In this document: positions 1 through 7,480 of the stretch, piece after piece
Layout: each line of letters opens with the position of its first letter
How positions within the stretch are numbered: the first letter of the stretch is position 1
Translations under genes and position numbers: made by a program
Notes under the pieces: generated by a model
Seen by the model: the letters and a program-made list of their open reading frames with translations, nothing else
The model's database searches: none
What the model was told of the DNA's origin: nothing
Origin: Candidatus Aminicenantota bacterium
GTDB lineage: Bacteria > Acidobacteriota > Aminicenantia > UBA2199
Direction of reading: 5' to 3'
Assembly: GCA_024644125.1 (NCBI GenBank)
Contig: JAHELQ010000044.1
Location: 1,553-18,719, forward strand
Length of the DNA stretch: 17,167 bases

Positions 1-438
1 GCCGTATTTCTTTCCATTGCCAATGGTTTGGGGCGTATTATTTGGGGGACCGCTTCCGAGAAACTGGGGCGCAACCGCTCTATCCTGATTATGACCCTGG
101 CTCAAGGGATCGTGATGTTGGCGTTCTATTATATGGGCGGTTCCGCGATGCTTTTGTATTTGGGGGCCACATTGATCGGTTTCAATTTCGGCGGCAATTT
201 TTCGTTATTCCCCACTGCCACCGCAGACTTTTTCGGGACACGTTCCGTTGGTTTGAATTACGGCTGGATGTTCACCGCTTATGGGGCCGGCGGCATTATC
301 GGACCCATCCTGGCTGGTTTTATCAGGGATACCTGGCAAAATTTCCACATGGCGTTCGTGATTTCCGGAGTTCTTTGTCTGGCAGCAGCGGGCATCATGT
401 ATTTTGTGAAGGCTCCGTCCAATGCTCCAGTGGAATAG
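1..438 (+). CDS. OFA-family MFS transporter, C-terminal part (cut by window start)
   Basis: The frame is open from base 1 to a TAG at 436-438, giving about 145 C-terminal residues of a 12-helix major facilitator; the start lies outside the window. It begins with a loop motif of the GRIIWGTASEKLGRNRS type, the conserved cytoplasmic loop between helices 8 and 9, followed by four hydrophobic helices. The stretch GFNFGGNFSLFPTATADFFG and the following NYGWMFTAYG are hallmarks of the oxalate/formate antiporter (OFA) group, which includes lactate, pyruvate and oxalate carriers of the inner membrane. It lies just upstream of an acetyl-CoA synthetase gene, which suggests uptake or exchange of a small carboxylate such as acetate, lactate or pyruvate. 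The substrate cannot be read from the sequence. The next gene has its own promoter, so the two need not be one operon. Confidence 0.88.
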   Translation, partial: AVFLSIANGLGRIIWGTASEKLGRNRSILIMTLAQGIVMLAFYYMGGSAMLLYLGATLIGFNFGGNFSLFPTATADFFGTRSVGLNYGWMFTAYGAGGIIGPILAGFIRDTWQNFHMAFVISGVLCLAAAGIMYFVKAPSNAPVE

Positions 439-462
439 TGATGTCGGTAACAGTTTATGTTC

Positions 463-491
463 TTGACATTTTTCAGTTTTTATTTTATAAA
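463..491 (+). promoter_or_regulatory. sigma70-type promoter of the acs-acp-kbl operon
   Basis: A perfect -35 TTGACA (463-468) is followed after 17 bases by TATAAA (486-491). This predicts a start near 498 and a leader of about 74 bases before the acs start codon. I saw no hairpin or operator-like repeat in the leader. Confidence 0.75.
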
Positions 492-571
492 ATAATCTCA
501 GTACTATGATTTTGAGGCTGTTTTCAGAACACAAAACCAAAACTACTATACCCCAAGGAGGGAAATAACAG

Positions 572-2278
572 ATGAGTAACATCGGTTCCTATGAAGAAAT
601 GAGAGAAACATTCACCTGGGAAATTTCCGAAAAAGAATTGGGCTTCAAAAAGGGCGATAATATCAACATCGGCTACTATTGTTCAGACCGGATCTGCGAA
701 ATGGGAAAAGCTGACAGGCTTGCGCTAATCTGGCAGGGACACAGCGGTGAGGTAAAAAAATATACCTTTGACGATATGAGGGTATACACCAACACCATTG
801 CCCACTATTTGAAAGGATTGGGAATTGAAGCGGGCGACCGGATTTGTCTGTTCATGGACAAAGTTCCTGAGTTGTATTTCGGATTCCTGGGGATTTTGAA
901 AATGGGTGGTATTGCCCAGCCATTGTTTTCCGCGTTTGGCGGCGAATCATTGTTCACACGGTTGAAGGATGCCAATACGAAGGCGATTGTCACCCAGAAA
1001 AAACACGTGAGCAAAGTCAGAAAAATCAAGGAAGAACTTCCCGAATTGCAGTATATCATCGTGGTGGACGACGATGGTAAAAAACCGCTTCGCGAGCAGG
1101 AGATCGCGTTCGATATGGAGGGGGCCGAAAAAATCGAGACCTTCGATATCTATCCCTCTATGGCCGAAACCCCGTCGGTGCTCCACTATACCTCCGGTAC
1201 CACCGGACAACCCAAAGGCGCTCAACATGTCCATTATTCTTTGATTTCGCAGTATATCTCATCAAAATATGTACTTGATTTGATGGAAGACGATATCTAT
1301 TGGTGCACCGCGGATCCCGGTTGGGTAACCGGTACATCGTACGGCATTATCGGTCCCTGGGCCAATGGCGTGACCCAGTGTGTGCTGGATGCCGGATTCA
1401 AGGCGGAGAGTTGGTACAAATTTATCCAGGATCACAGAATCACGATATGGTATTCCGCTCCAACCGCCATCAGGTCGTTGATGAAGGTGGGAACGGACGT
1501 TGTAAAACAGTATGATATGTCGTCCCTCCGTCATATGTGCAGTGTGGGTGAACCGCTCAACGCGGAAGCGGTCATTTGGTCGAAAGACGCTTTTGGAATG
1601 GAATTCTACGATACGTTCTGGCAGACCGAGACCGGCGCCCATATGATTTGTAATTACCCCGGCATGAAAGTGAAGCCAGGTTCGATGGGCAAACCGTTTC
1701 CCGGTATAACGGCGACAGTGCTCGATTTAAAAACCCACGAACCGATCCAGACTCCCGGCACTGTGGGATTGATTGCCTTCAAACCAGGTTGGCCTTCGAT
1801 GTTCCGTAGTTATTGGAACAATGAAGCGGTTTACAAGAGTAAATTTATCAATGGTTGGTATATCAGCGGCGATCGCGCCAGCATCGATGAAGACGGATAC
1901 TACTGGTTCGTTGGGCGCGACGATGATGTCATCAACACCGGTGGCCATTTGGTAGGCCCCTTTGAAATCGAATCGGCCTTGCTGGAGCATGAATCTGTAG
2001 CCGAATCGGCTGTGGTGGGGAAACCCGATCCGGTAAATATGGAGGTGGTAAAAGCCTTCATCACTCTTAAACCTGGATTTGACGCGTCCAAAATGCTGGA
2101 ATTGGAGATCATGAATTTTATTCGCAAAAAACTTTCTCCGCTGGCAATGCCTCAGGAGATCGAGTTTGCTGATTCTCTGCCCAAAACCCGCAGCGGTAAA
2201 ATTATGAGACGCCTCTTGCGGGCGAAGGAATGGGGTGAGGAGATCGGAGATACTTCCACTCTGGAAGACGACGAATAG
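572..2278 (+). CDS. acsA: Acetyl-CoA synthetase (AMP-forming), AcsA type
   Basis: Activates acetate (acetate + ATP + CoA to acetyl-CoA + AMP + PPi) in the cytoplasm. The 568 residues match the short AcsA type, about 570 residues in Bacillus, rather than the 650-residue Acs. Visible signatures are the P-loop YTSGTTGQPKGA (206-217), ADPGWVTGTSYG (247-258), the DTFWQTETG block (347-355), GWYISGD (428-434) and PKTRSGKIMRR (538-547). Trp350 matches the tryptophan that limits the acyl pocket to two or three carbons in Salmonella Acs. Lys543 is the catalytic lysine acetylated in that family. The start is fixed by AAGGAGG nine bases upstream. The gene is followed at 24 bases by an acyl carrier protein, so it may load a carrier as well as CoA; that is inference. 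A longer-chain acyl-CoA synthetase is less likely because of Trp350. Confidence 0.92.
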   Translation: MSNIGSYEEMRETFTWEISEKELGFKKGDNINIGYYCSDRICEMGKADRLALIWQGHSGEVKKYTFDDMRVYTNTIAHYLKGLGIEAGDRICLFMDKVPELYFGFLGILKMGGIAQPLFSAFGGESLFTRLKDANTKAIVTQKKHVSKVRKIKEELPELQYIIVVDDDGKKPLREQEIAFDMEGAEKIETFDIYPSMAETPSVLHYTSGTTGQPKGAQHVHYSLISQYISSKYVLDLMEDDIYWCTADPGWVTGTSYGIIGPWANGVTQCVLDAGFKAESWYKFIQDHRITIWYSAPTAIRSLMKVGTDVVKQYDMSSLRHMCSVGEPLNAEAVIWSKDAFGMEFYDTFWQTETGAHMICNYPGMKVKPGSMGKPFPGITATVLDLKTHEPIQTPGTVGLIAFKPGWPSMFRSYWNNEAVYKSKFINGWYISGDRASIDEDGYYWFVGRDDDVINTGGHLVGPFEIESALLEHESVAESAVVGKPDPVNMEVVKAFITLKPGFDASKMLELEIMNFIRKKLSPLAMPQEIEFADSLPKTRSGKIMRRLLRAKEWGEEIGDTSTLEDDE

Positions 2279-2302
2279 TAAAAAAATAATGAGGAGATAA
2301 AA

Positions 2303-2554
2303 ATGTCGGATTTAAAAGAAGTCATTTTAGAATATGTAAAAGAGGAATACCTGGACGAAGATGACGATATGGACGTAAATTATGATACTCCGCTGATTTC
2401 CGGCGGTATCGTCGATTCTTTTTCGATGGTATCCTTGAAGCGGTTTCTCGAGACCAAGTACGAAATACAGATTCCCGACGCCAAAGCGACTCCCGAAGCA
2501 TTCGACTCTGTAAACAATATTATTGAATTATTGAAAGAGTTCAACGTCGAATGA
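2303..2554 (+). CDS. Acyl carrier protein, stand-alone
   Basis: An 83-residue acidic helical protein carrying the phosphopantetheine attachment motif GGIVDSFSMVSL, with Ser39 as the attachment serine (DSF where most ACPs have DSL). Length and acidity fit a discrete acyl carrier protein that holds an acyl group as a thioester in the cytoplasm. A GAGGAG ribosome site lies six bases before the start. It sits between acetyl-CoA synthetase and a Kbl-type alpha-oxoamine synthase (24 and 16 bases away), not beside fatty-acid genes, so it is probably a dedicated carrier and not the housekeeping AcpP. The natural guess is that it presents the acyl group to the neighbouring PLP enzyme, but nothing in the sequence shows which acyl group it carries. 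A phosphopantetheinyl transferase is not in the window. Confidence 0.9.
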   Translation: MSDLKEVILEYVKEEYLDEDDDMDVNYDTPLISGGIVDSFSMVSLKRFLETKYEIQIPDAKATPEAFDSVNNIIELLKEFNVE

Positions 2555-2570
2555 ACGTTGGGGGATCATT

Positions 2571-3818
2571 ATGGCCTATCCAGATGAAATAAGAAAAATT
2601 TACAAGGATGAGCTTGAAGGAATCCGCGAAGCGGGAATTTTTAAAGTGGAACGGATCATTCATGCTCCCCAGGATTCTGAAATCGATGTAGTCTTCCCTG
2701 CCGGCTCAGATCAGAAGCATGTCATCAACATGTGCGCCAACAATTATCTCGGCCTGTCGTCCCACCCGGATGTCGTGAACGCGGCTCACGCCGGTTTGGA
2801 TGTCCGCGGTTACGGTATGTCGTCGGTCCGTTTCATTTGCGGTACTCAGGACATTCATAAAGAATTGGAAGACAAGCTGACCAAGTTTTTGGGAACCGAA
2901 GACACCATCCTTTTCCCCTCTTGCATGGATGCTAACGGCGGAGTGTTCGAGGCGGTGCTCACCGAAGAGGATGTGATGATCGCGGACCGGTTGGTGCACG
3001 CCTCCATCGTGGATGGTATGAGGTTGTGCAAGGCCATGACCGATACATACAAACACTCGGACATGAAACACCTGGAGAAAAAGCTTCAGTTGCACCAGGA
3101 CAAGCGTGTACGCATGGTTATTACCGACGGGTCCTTCTCTATGGACGGAGACCTGGCAAAGCTTGACGAAATAGTCGAGTTGGCGGAAAAATACAATGCC
3201 ATGGTATTTGTGGATGATTCACACGCTTCAGGCTTTATCGGCAAAACCGGCCGGGGAACCCACGAACATTGCAATGTGGTTGGAAAAATCGATATCATCA
3301 CCACAACATTGGGTAAGGCGTTGGGCGGGGCATCCGGCGGTTGTGTATCCGGTCGCGCGGAACTGGTGGAGATGTGCCGGCAGAAAGCGCGTCCCTATCT
3401 GTTTTCCAACACCATCGCTCCGGTGGTTGTGGCCGGCGCAAACAAAGTGCTTGACATTGTGACCAGCACCACCGAACGTCGCGATAAACTGGAGAAAAAC
3501 ACGGAATTCTGGCGCAAAGGTTTGACCGAAGGCGGCCTGATTATCAAGGAAGGCGAAACTCCCATCGTACCGGTAATGCTGTTCAACGCAAAACTGTCAC
3601 AGGATTTTGCCCGCGATTTGTACGACGAAGGAATCTATGCCATCGGCTTCTTCTTTCCTGTTGTCCCCAAGGGACAGGCGAGAATCCGCACGCAATTGTC
3701 CGCGGCTCACGATATGCATCATCTCGAAAAAGCGTTGGGCGCGTTCCTGAAAGTTGGTAAAAAGTATGATATCCTGCACAAGACAAAGCAGGAAGTCATC
3801 GATATGTACGGCAGTTAA
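2571..3818 (+). CDS. kbl: Glycine C-acetyltransferase-like PLP enzyme (Kbl paralogue 1)
   Basis: A fold-type I PLP enzyme of the alpha-oxoamine synthase family, 415 residues against 398 in E. coli Kbl. Kbl interconverts glycine + acetyl-CoA and 2-amino-3-oxobutyrate + CoA. Kbl-type motifs run through the protein: CANNYLGLSSHPD (55-67), SVRFICGTQDIHKELE (85-100), DDSH (215-218, cofactor-binding) and TTLGKALGGASGG, where Lys249 is the PLP lysine. The end VPKGQARIRTQLSAAH is also Kbl-like. It differs from the second copy at several usually conserved places, for example DRLVHASIV where E. coli has DALNHASII, and it carries about 20 extra C-terminal residues. The start has only a weak GGGGG ribosome site six bases upstream, right after the ACP stop. 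Its operon with acs and an ACP suggests an acyl-ACP-linked variant of the reaction. No threonine dehydrogenase is present. Confidence 0.87.
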   Translation: MAYPDEIRKIYKDELEGIREAGIFKVERIIHAPQDSEIDVVFPAGSDQKHVINMCANNYLGLSSHPDVVNAAHAGLDVRGYGMSSVRFICGTQDIHKELEDKLTKFLGTEDTILFPSCMDANGGVFEAVLTEEDVMIADRLVHASIVDGMRLCKAMTDTYKHSDMKHLEKKLQLHQDKRVRMVITDGSFSMDGDLAKLDEIVELAEKYNAMVFVDDSHASGFIGKTGRGTHEHCNVVGKIDIITTTLGKALGGASGGCVSGRAELVEMCRQKARPYLFSNTIAPVVVAGANKVLDIVTSTTERRDKLEKNTEFWRKGLTEGGLIIKEGETPIVPVMLFNAKLSQDFARDLYDEGIYAIGFFFPVVPKGQARIRTQLSAAHDMHHLEKALGAFLKVGKKYDILHKTKQEVIDMYGS

Positions 3819-3838
3819 ATCACGCTTTATTCTGATAT

Positions 3839-3866
3839 AAGGGTGCGCGATGGTCGCGTGCCCTTT
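3839..3866 (+). terminator. Probable intrinsic terminator after the acs-acp-kbl operon
   Basis: A 12-bp stem (3839-3850 with 3854-3865, including two G-T wobble pairs, loop TGG) begins 20 bases after the kbl stop and is followed by a short, interrupted T run. It separates the first kbl operon from the second kbl gene, which has its own promoter. Confidence 0.55.
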
Positions 3867-3929
3867 GTTCGGAATTGGCTCGTTATTTCTTCACAGCCTC
3901 TGAGATGGATAGTTTTCGCTTTTTATCCC

Positions 3930-3957
3930 TTGCCTTTTCCCTTAAATGATGTAAAAT
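3930..3957 (+). promoter_or_regulatory. sigma70-type promoter of the second kbl
   Basis: TTGCCT (3930-3935) and TAAAAT (3952-3957) are 16 bases apart, giving a predicted start near 3964 and a leader of about 35 bases that contains the strong GGGAGG ribosome site at 3985-3990. Confidence 0.6.
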
Positions 3958-3998
3958 ATTAGATAAAATAGAGGAAAAATTAATGGGAGGCGTGACAC

Positions 3999-5261
3999 AT
4001 GTATCAGAGAGCCAGGTACGATTTTAAAAAGGAAATTATAAAAATAAAGGAGGCCGGCCTCTACAAGGAGGAGCGGGTAATCCTGTCGGATCAGAAACCC
4101 AGCGTATCTGTCACATTTCCCGTAGGTTCCGAACCCAAAGAGGTATTGAATTTTTGCGCCAACAATTACCTGGGATTGGCCAATCACCCGGATTTGGTGA
4201 AAACGGCCCACGAGATTCTGGACAAATATGGTTTTGGATTGGCGTCTGTTCGTTTTATTTGCGGCACCCAGGATTTGCACAAAGAATTGGAACGGAAGAT
4301 TTCAGAGTTTCACGGGACCGAGGACACCATCCTCTACTCCTCTTGCTTCGATGCCAACGGAGGATTGTTCGAGAGTTTACTCTGCCCCGAGGACGCCATC
4401 ATCACCGACGCTCTCAATCATGCCAGTATTATTGATGGCATCCGTCTGTGCAAGGCGAAGCGGTTCATCTATGAACATTCGGATATGAAGTCGCTGGAAA
4501 AGGCATTGAAGAACGCCCGCGAAGGCCATGATATTTGGGAAGGAGCCGGTCTCGCCAAAGAGCCTGTCCCCGCGAGAAATATAATCGTCGCTACCGACGG
4601 TGTATTCTCCATGGATGGCGATATCGCCACTTTGGCAGAAATTGTCGATTTGGCAAAAAAATACGACGCGATGGTGATGGTGGACGAATCGCACGCCACT
4701 GGATTTTTCGGCGAAACCGGGCGGGGCGCCGCTGAATATTGCGGAGTTTTGGACGAAGTGGATATCATCACCTCCACATTGGGAAAAGCCATGGGCGGCG
4801 CTTCCGGCGGATTCACCACCGGTCGCAAGGAAATCATCGAACTGTTGCGGCAGACGTCGCGCCCTTACCTTTTTTCCAATACCATCGCCCCGGTGATCGC
4901 CGGAGCGGGTATCGCCGCCTTCGACTTGCTCAATAAAAGCAATGATTTACGTAAAAAATTGGCGGAGAACACCTCCTATTTCCGGCAGCAAATGGAAAAA
5001 CTCGGTTTCGACATCATCAAGGGAGTTCATCCCATTGTCCCCGTCATGTTTCGCAATTTTGAGAACGACGCTATATTGGCGCAGGAAATTTCCCGCGATC
5101 TATACGAAGAGGGCATCTATGTCATCGGCTTTTCTTTCCCGGTGGTTCCCCGCGGAAAGGCGCGCATTCGGACCCAGATCTCCGCGGCCCATAGTCGCGA
5201 AGACATTGATAAAGCCCTGGCCGCATTCGCCAAGGTGGGCAAAAAACACAAAGTCATCTAG
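3999..5261 (+). CDS. kbl: Glycine C-acetyltransferase (2-amino-3-ketobutyrate CoA ligase)
   Basis: A 420-residue PLP enzyme very close to E. coli Kbl, which cleaves 2-amino-3-oxobutyrate with CoA to glycine and acetyl-CoA, or runs the reverse condensation. Conserved blocks include CANNYLGLANHPDL (53-66), SVRFICGTQDLHKELE (83-98), SSCFDANGGLFESLL (114-128), HASIIDGIRLCKAKR (141-155), VDESH (228-232) and STLGKAMGGASGG, where Lys263 forms the PLP aldimine. Compared with E. coli it has an insertion of roughly 12-15 residues near 176-192, after KNAREG. The start is set by GGGAGG eight bases upstream. It is a paralogue of the gene at 2571 but is transcribed separately. This copy keeps the standard motifs better and is the better candidate for ordinary threonine/glycine metabolism, although no threonine dehydrogenase lies beside it. 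Confidence 0.92.
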   Translation: MYQRARYDFKKEIIKIKEAGLYKEERVILSDQKPSVSVTFPVGSEPKEVLNFCANNYLGLANHPDLVKTAHEILDKYGFGLASVRFICGTQDLHKELERKISEFHGTEDTILYSSCFDANGGLFESLLCPEDAIITDALNHASIIDGIRLCKAKRFIYEHSDMKSLEKALKNAREGHDIWEGAGLAKEPVPARNIIVATDGVFSMDGDIATLAEIVDLAKKYDAMVMVDESHATGFFGETGRGAAEYCGVLDEVDIITSTLGKAMGGASGGFTTGRKEIIELLRQTSRPYLFSNTIAPVIAGAGIAAFDLLNKSNDLRKKLAENTSYFRQQMEKLGFDIIKGVHPIVPVMFRNFENDAILAQEISRDLYEEGIYVIGFSFPVVPRGKARIRTQISAAHSREDIDKALAAFAKVGKKHKVI

Positions 5262-5286
5262 ATGTTATCTTGACGTGATAAAAGAA

Positions 5287-5304
5287 GGGGCGAATCGACG
5301 CCCC
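5287..5304 (-). terminator. Intrinsic terminator between convergent operons
   Basis: GGGGCG and CGCCCC (5287-5292 and 5299-5304) form a 6-bp stem with a six-base loop. On the - strand it is followed by TTCTTTTA, so it best fits the end of the inositol operon. On the + strand the T run is missing, so it would stop kbl transcripts poorly or need help. Confidence 0.55.
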
Positions 5305-5335
5305 CTCGCACCTCCAATAACTAAGCCAACCGCAT

Positions 5336-5358
5336 CGAAGCCGGCGATGCAGGCTTCG
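5336..5358. repeat. Hairpin-forming inverted repeat in the convergent gap
   Basis: CGAAGCC (5336-5342) and GGCTTCG (5352-5358) form a perfect 7-bp stem with a nine-base loop, between the two convergent gene ends. There is no T run on either side, so it may be an RNA 3'-end stabiliser or a REP-like element and not a terminator. Only one copy was seen in the window. Confidence 0.4.
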
Positions 5359-5426
5359 TGATTATACGTCCGGGATTCTTTCTGCCAGGCATGTCTCACG
5401 CAGTGATTTTCGATCTGTTCGCTACG

Positions 5427-6689
5427 TTACGCGGTCGATGCCAACTTGCGTCTGGAGTACATGGTCAGATAGATGAATTCGAGAGGGCTCAAGAGGATCA
5501 ACGCCCATAAAATAACGGTTCTTCCGTCGAGGGCGGCGAGAATGAAGATTGCCATTTTGATGAAATCGTGACGGAAAACGAACGCAATTTTCGCAGCCAA
5601 CCGGTCGATGAATCCGGCTTTTTCGTTTCTGTCTTTGTTTTCAATATCCTTGACGATTTTGACGATACTCCCTGTGAGTCTGGATTTTTTTAAGTAGCGT
5701 TGGATTTGTATATAGATGGACGTCACGGATATGAGCATCAATCCCCCGAGGTAGAGGAAGAGCGGGTTCTGGTAGGAGCTGTAGATTCCGATGGGGAGGT
5801 TGACCATAAAAACGATAAGGGTCAATATATCGCAGGTATTGTCGAGTTTGGTGCCGAATTCAGAGCATTGGTAGGTCAAGCGGGCGATTTCTCCGTCGCA
5901 ACCGTCGAAAATAGAGGCGCATTGGAAGAGAAAGCCCCCCAATAACGAATTGAAATGGCCGCTTTTGCCTATAAACCATCCGCTGGCGAGACCGATCAAC
6001 AGGTTCACGATTGTGACTGCTGTTGGGGTGATATTGAATTTCAGCAGCATCCTGGTTGTCGCAAGGGAGATGTGGCGATTGAAGTGTTTGGCCACGAAAC
6101 CGTCTTCACGTTTGCGGGCGTTTTTTAGGAGGAGCGCCCGGGCTTTCTTGACGCCCGCTCTGGAGTCTGCCGCCACCCACTGATCGGACACCACCGCCTC
6201 AAATCTCGAATTATCCTTCGCGATGATGGCTTCGAGAATTTGTCGATTCGGCTCTTGTTTGTTTTTTTGCAACCAATCCATCACGCTGGGGAGCGCAGCG
6301 GCTGATATCGTCGCCGCTCCCGAGAAATTTCCCTGACTGTCTAAAATTCCATTGATTCCACCCTGGGGAAGTATCTCTTCCAGAAGGGATGTTAGCATGC
6401 CCGGAGTGTATATCAATTTCCCCGATAGCAAGAGGGTGTCCTCGGACGTTGGGGAAAAAGGCGAAGGATTGCCGGCTGCATTTGTCTGAATGGCGATACA
6501 TTTTCGTCGCAGTGTTCGATCCTGGAGCAAAGAGGTAATATCGATCGCTCTCTCTCCAACTGGTACCAGAAGGAAGCGCTCGATGCCAGCCTGATGTGCC
6601 GAGAGTAAGGAGCGCTTGAGAAGCGTGAGTCCCAGTAGTCGTTGATATGCAGGAGGGGATTCAACAGTGATCAATGCCTGGCGGATCAT
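5427..6689 (-). CDS. CDP-alcohol phosphotransferase with degenerate nucleotidyltransferase N-domain (DIPP-synthase-like)
   Basis: 420 residues in two parts. Residues 205-415 are a membrane CDP-alcohol phosphotransferase with the complete family motif: D262, D265-G266, A269-R270, G279, D283 and D287, followed by hydrophobic helices. Residues 1-190 resemble a sugar-phosphate nucleotidyltransferase, but the N-terminal G-x-G-[ST]-R signature and the KP lysine are absent, so it is probably non-catalytic. The linker DGFVAKHFNRHIS resembles that of archaeal bifunctional inositol-1-P cytidylyltransferase/di-inositol-phosphate-phosphate synthase. The likely reaction is transfer of a phosphoalcohol from a CDP-activated donor (CDP-inositol, or CDP-diacylglycerol) to inositol phosphate or a lipid at the inner membrane. 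The ATG overlaps the upstream stop (ATGA) with AAGGAG seven bases before it, so translation is coupled. It is the last gene of the inositol operon. The acceptor is unknown. Confidence 0.85.
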   Translation of the reverse strand: MIRQALITVESPPAYQRLLGLTLLKRSLLSAHQAGIERFLLVPVGERAIDITSLLQDRTLRRKCIAIQTNAAGNPSPFSPTSEDTLLLSGKLIYTPGMLTSLLEEILPQGGINGILDSQGNFSGAATISAAALPSVMDWLQKNKQEPNRQILEAIIAKDNSRFEAVVSDQWVAADSRAGVKKARALLLKNARKREDGFVAKHFNRHISLATTRMLLKFNITPTAVTIVNLLIGLASGWFIGKSGHFNSLLGGFLFQCASIFDGCDGEIARLTYQCSEFGTKLDNTCDILTLIVFMVNLPIGIYSSYQNPLFLYLGGLMLISVTSIYIQIQRYLKKSRLTGSIVKIVKDIENKDRNEKAGFIDRLAAKIAFVFRHDFIKMAIFILAALDGRTVILWALILLSPLEFIYLTMYSRRKLASTA

Positions 6690-7477
6690 GTGAGGACTCC
6701 TTTGTGAGCCGTCGCCTGTCCCTTTTCCAGATGAAAGAAGATGAGGCCTATCAACACAAATACCATCCGTCGTAAACGACGGATGATTCCGATACTCAAG
6801 CCCACTCCGGGATGAAATCCCAGGCCCTGAAGCAACACCGCGTGCGCTCCTTCAGTGACGCCCCATTGTCCCGGCATCAAGAAGAAGATGGTATTCACCA
6901 CGGTGACCATGGCGGCGATGAACAGGGCGTCTACAAATCCCAGCGGTATGTTCAGCACCCAGAGTATTAACCATACTTCGAACGCGCCCATGATGCGGCC
7001 GAGAAAGTGCAGTAACCCTGCCAACATGAGTCTGGCGCCAGCCTGGGTATAGAGGGAATGGAGGTTGGCGTCCAGTTCTTGCAAGGTTTCCTTTCGGGCT
7101 CGAATCACCTTATGCCAGGCTGGAAACAACCGGGTGACCGCCAGAAGGATCCGGTTTATCCCCTTGAATTGGATCGCCAGCAAGAGTGCGATTCCCAGTA
7201 AGGTGATACTTACGCATAGGATCCCCGGCATTAAGAACGGTTGGGGTACCTGACCGAAAACGAAGGCCAGGATCAATCCTGTCCCCATGAAAATCATTCC
7301 GCCAAAAAATTCCACTGTCTTGTCCACCAGAATCGCTGGAATTCCTTCTCTGAGGGGGATGAGTTTACCAACCAGGACTGTGCGGACCGCGTCTCCTCCG
7401 ATGCTAGCGGATGGAAGTAGGGTGTTGAGCGATTCACCAATGATTTTTATGCGGAAAAACTTAAATAGTGGAACTTT
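6686..7477 (-). CDS. C-terminal part of the nucleotidyltransferase-flippase gene, after an in-frame TGA
   Basis: The frame of the upstream gene continues without a break from the TGA at 7478-7480 to the TGA at 6686-6688. The residues after the stop include GESLNTLLPSASIGGDAV, a core motif of the flippase-like/lysylphosphatidylglycerol-synthase membrane region (PF03706; HpnL and YbhN relatives), and then several hydrophobic helices, ending in an amphipathic tail. The first possible start inside it is a GTG at 7325-7327 (213 residues), but no good ribosome site precedes it, and starting there would drop the conserved GGDAV region. I therefore read this as the second half of one 576-codon gene. 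Proteins with this domain are inner-membrane and associated with moving or modifying lipids and polyprenyl-linked products. It overlaps the next start by ATGA. Confidence 0.7.
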   Translation of the reverse strand, partial: KVPLFKFFRIKIIGESLNTLLPSASIGGDAVRTVLVGKLIPLREGIPAILVDKTVEFFGGMIFMGTGLILAFVFGQVPQPFLMPGILCVSITLLGIALLLAIQFKGINRILLAVTRLFPAWHKVIRARKETLQELDANLHSLYTQAGARLMLAGLLHFLGRIMGAFEVWLILWVLNIPLGFVDALFIAAMVTVVNTIFFLMPGQWGVTEGAHAVLLQGLGFHPGVGLSIGIIRRLRRMVFVLIGLIFFHLEKGQATAHKGVLT

Positions 7478-7480
7478 TCA
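7478..7480 (-). other. In-frame TGA interrupting the nucleotidyltransferase-flippase gene
   Basis: Reading 8416 down to 6686, codon 313 is TGA in the context TTC TGA AAA. Both sides are in the same frame and together make one normal PF03706 domain. One base change (TGG or CGA to TGA) explains it. I saw no selenocysteine hairpin just downstream. Sequencing error, recent inactivation and readthrough cannot be told apart here. Confidence 0.85.

Noticed and set aside
2571..5261. Serine palmitoyltransferase and hence sphingolipid synthesis, prompted by the acyl-CoA synthetase, ACP and alpha-oxoamine synthase set
   Set aside because: Both PLP enzymes carry the Kbl-type SVRFICGTQD-x-HKELE and FDANGG/MDANGG-like blocks and not the SRF-x-NGT type of bacterial SPT, and the synthetase has the acetyl-restricting tryptophan.
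6686..7327. Independent 213-residue membrane protein starting at GTG 7325
   Set aside because: There is no ribosome site, and starting there would discard the conserved domain core, which is encoded in the same frame upstream.
7478..7480. Selenocysteine at the in-frame TGA
   Set aside because: No stable hairpin of the bacterial SECIS type is visible in the 50 bases after the TGA, and the position is in a membrane segment with no redox motif.
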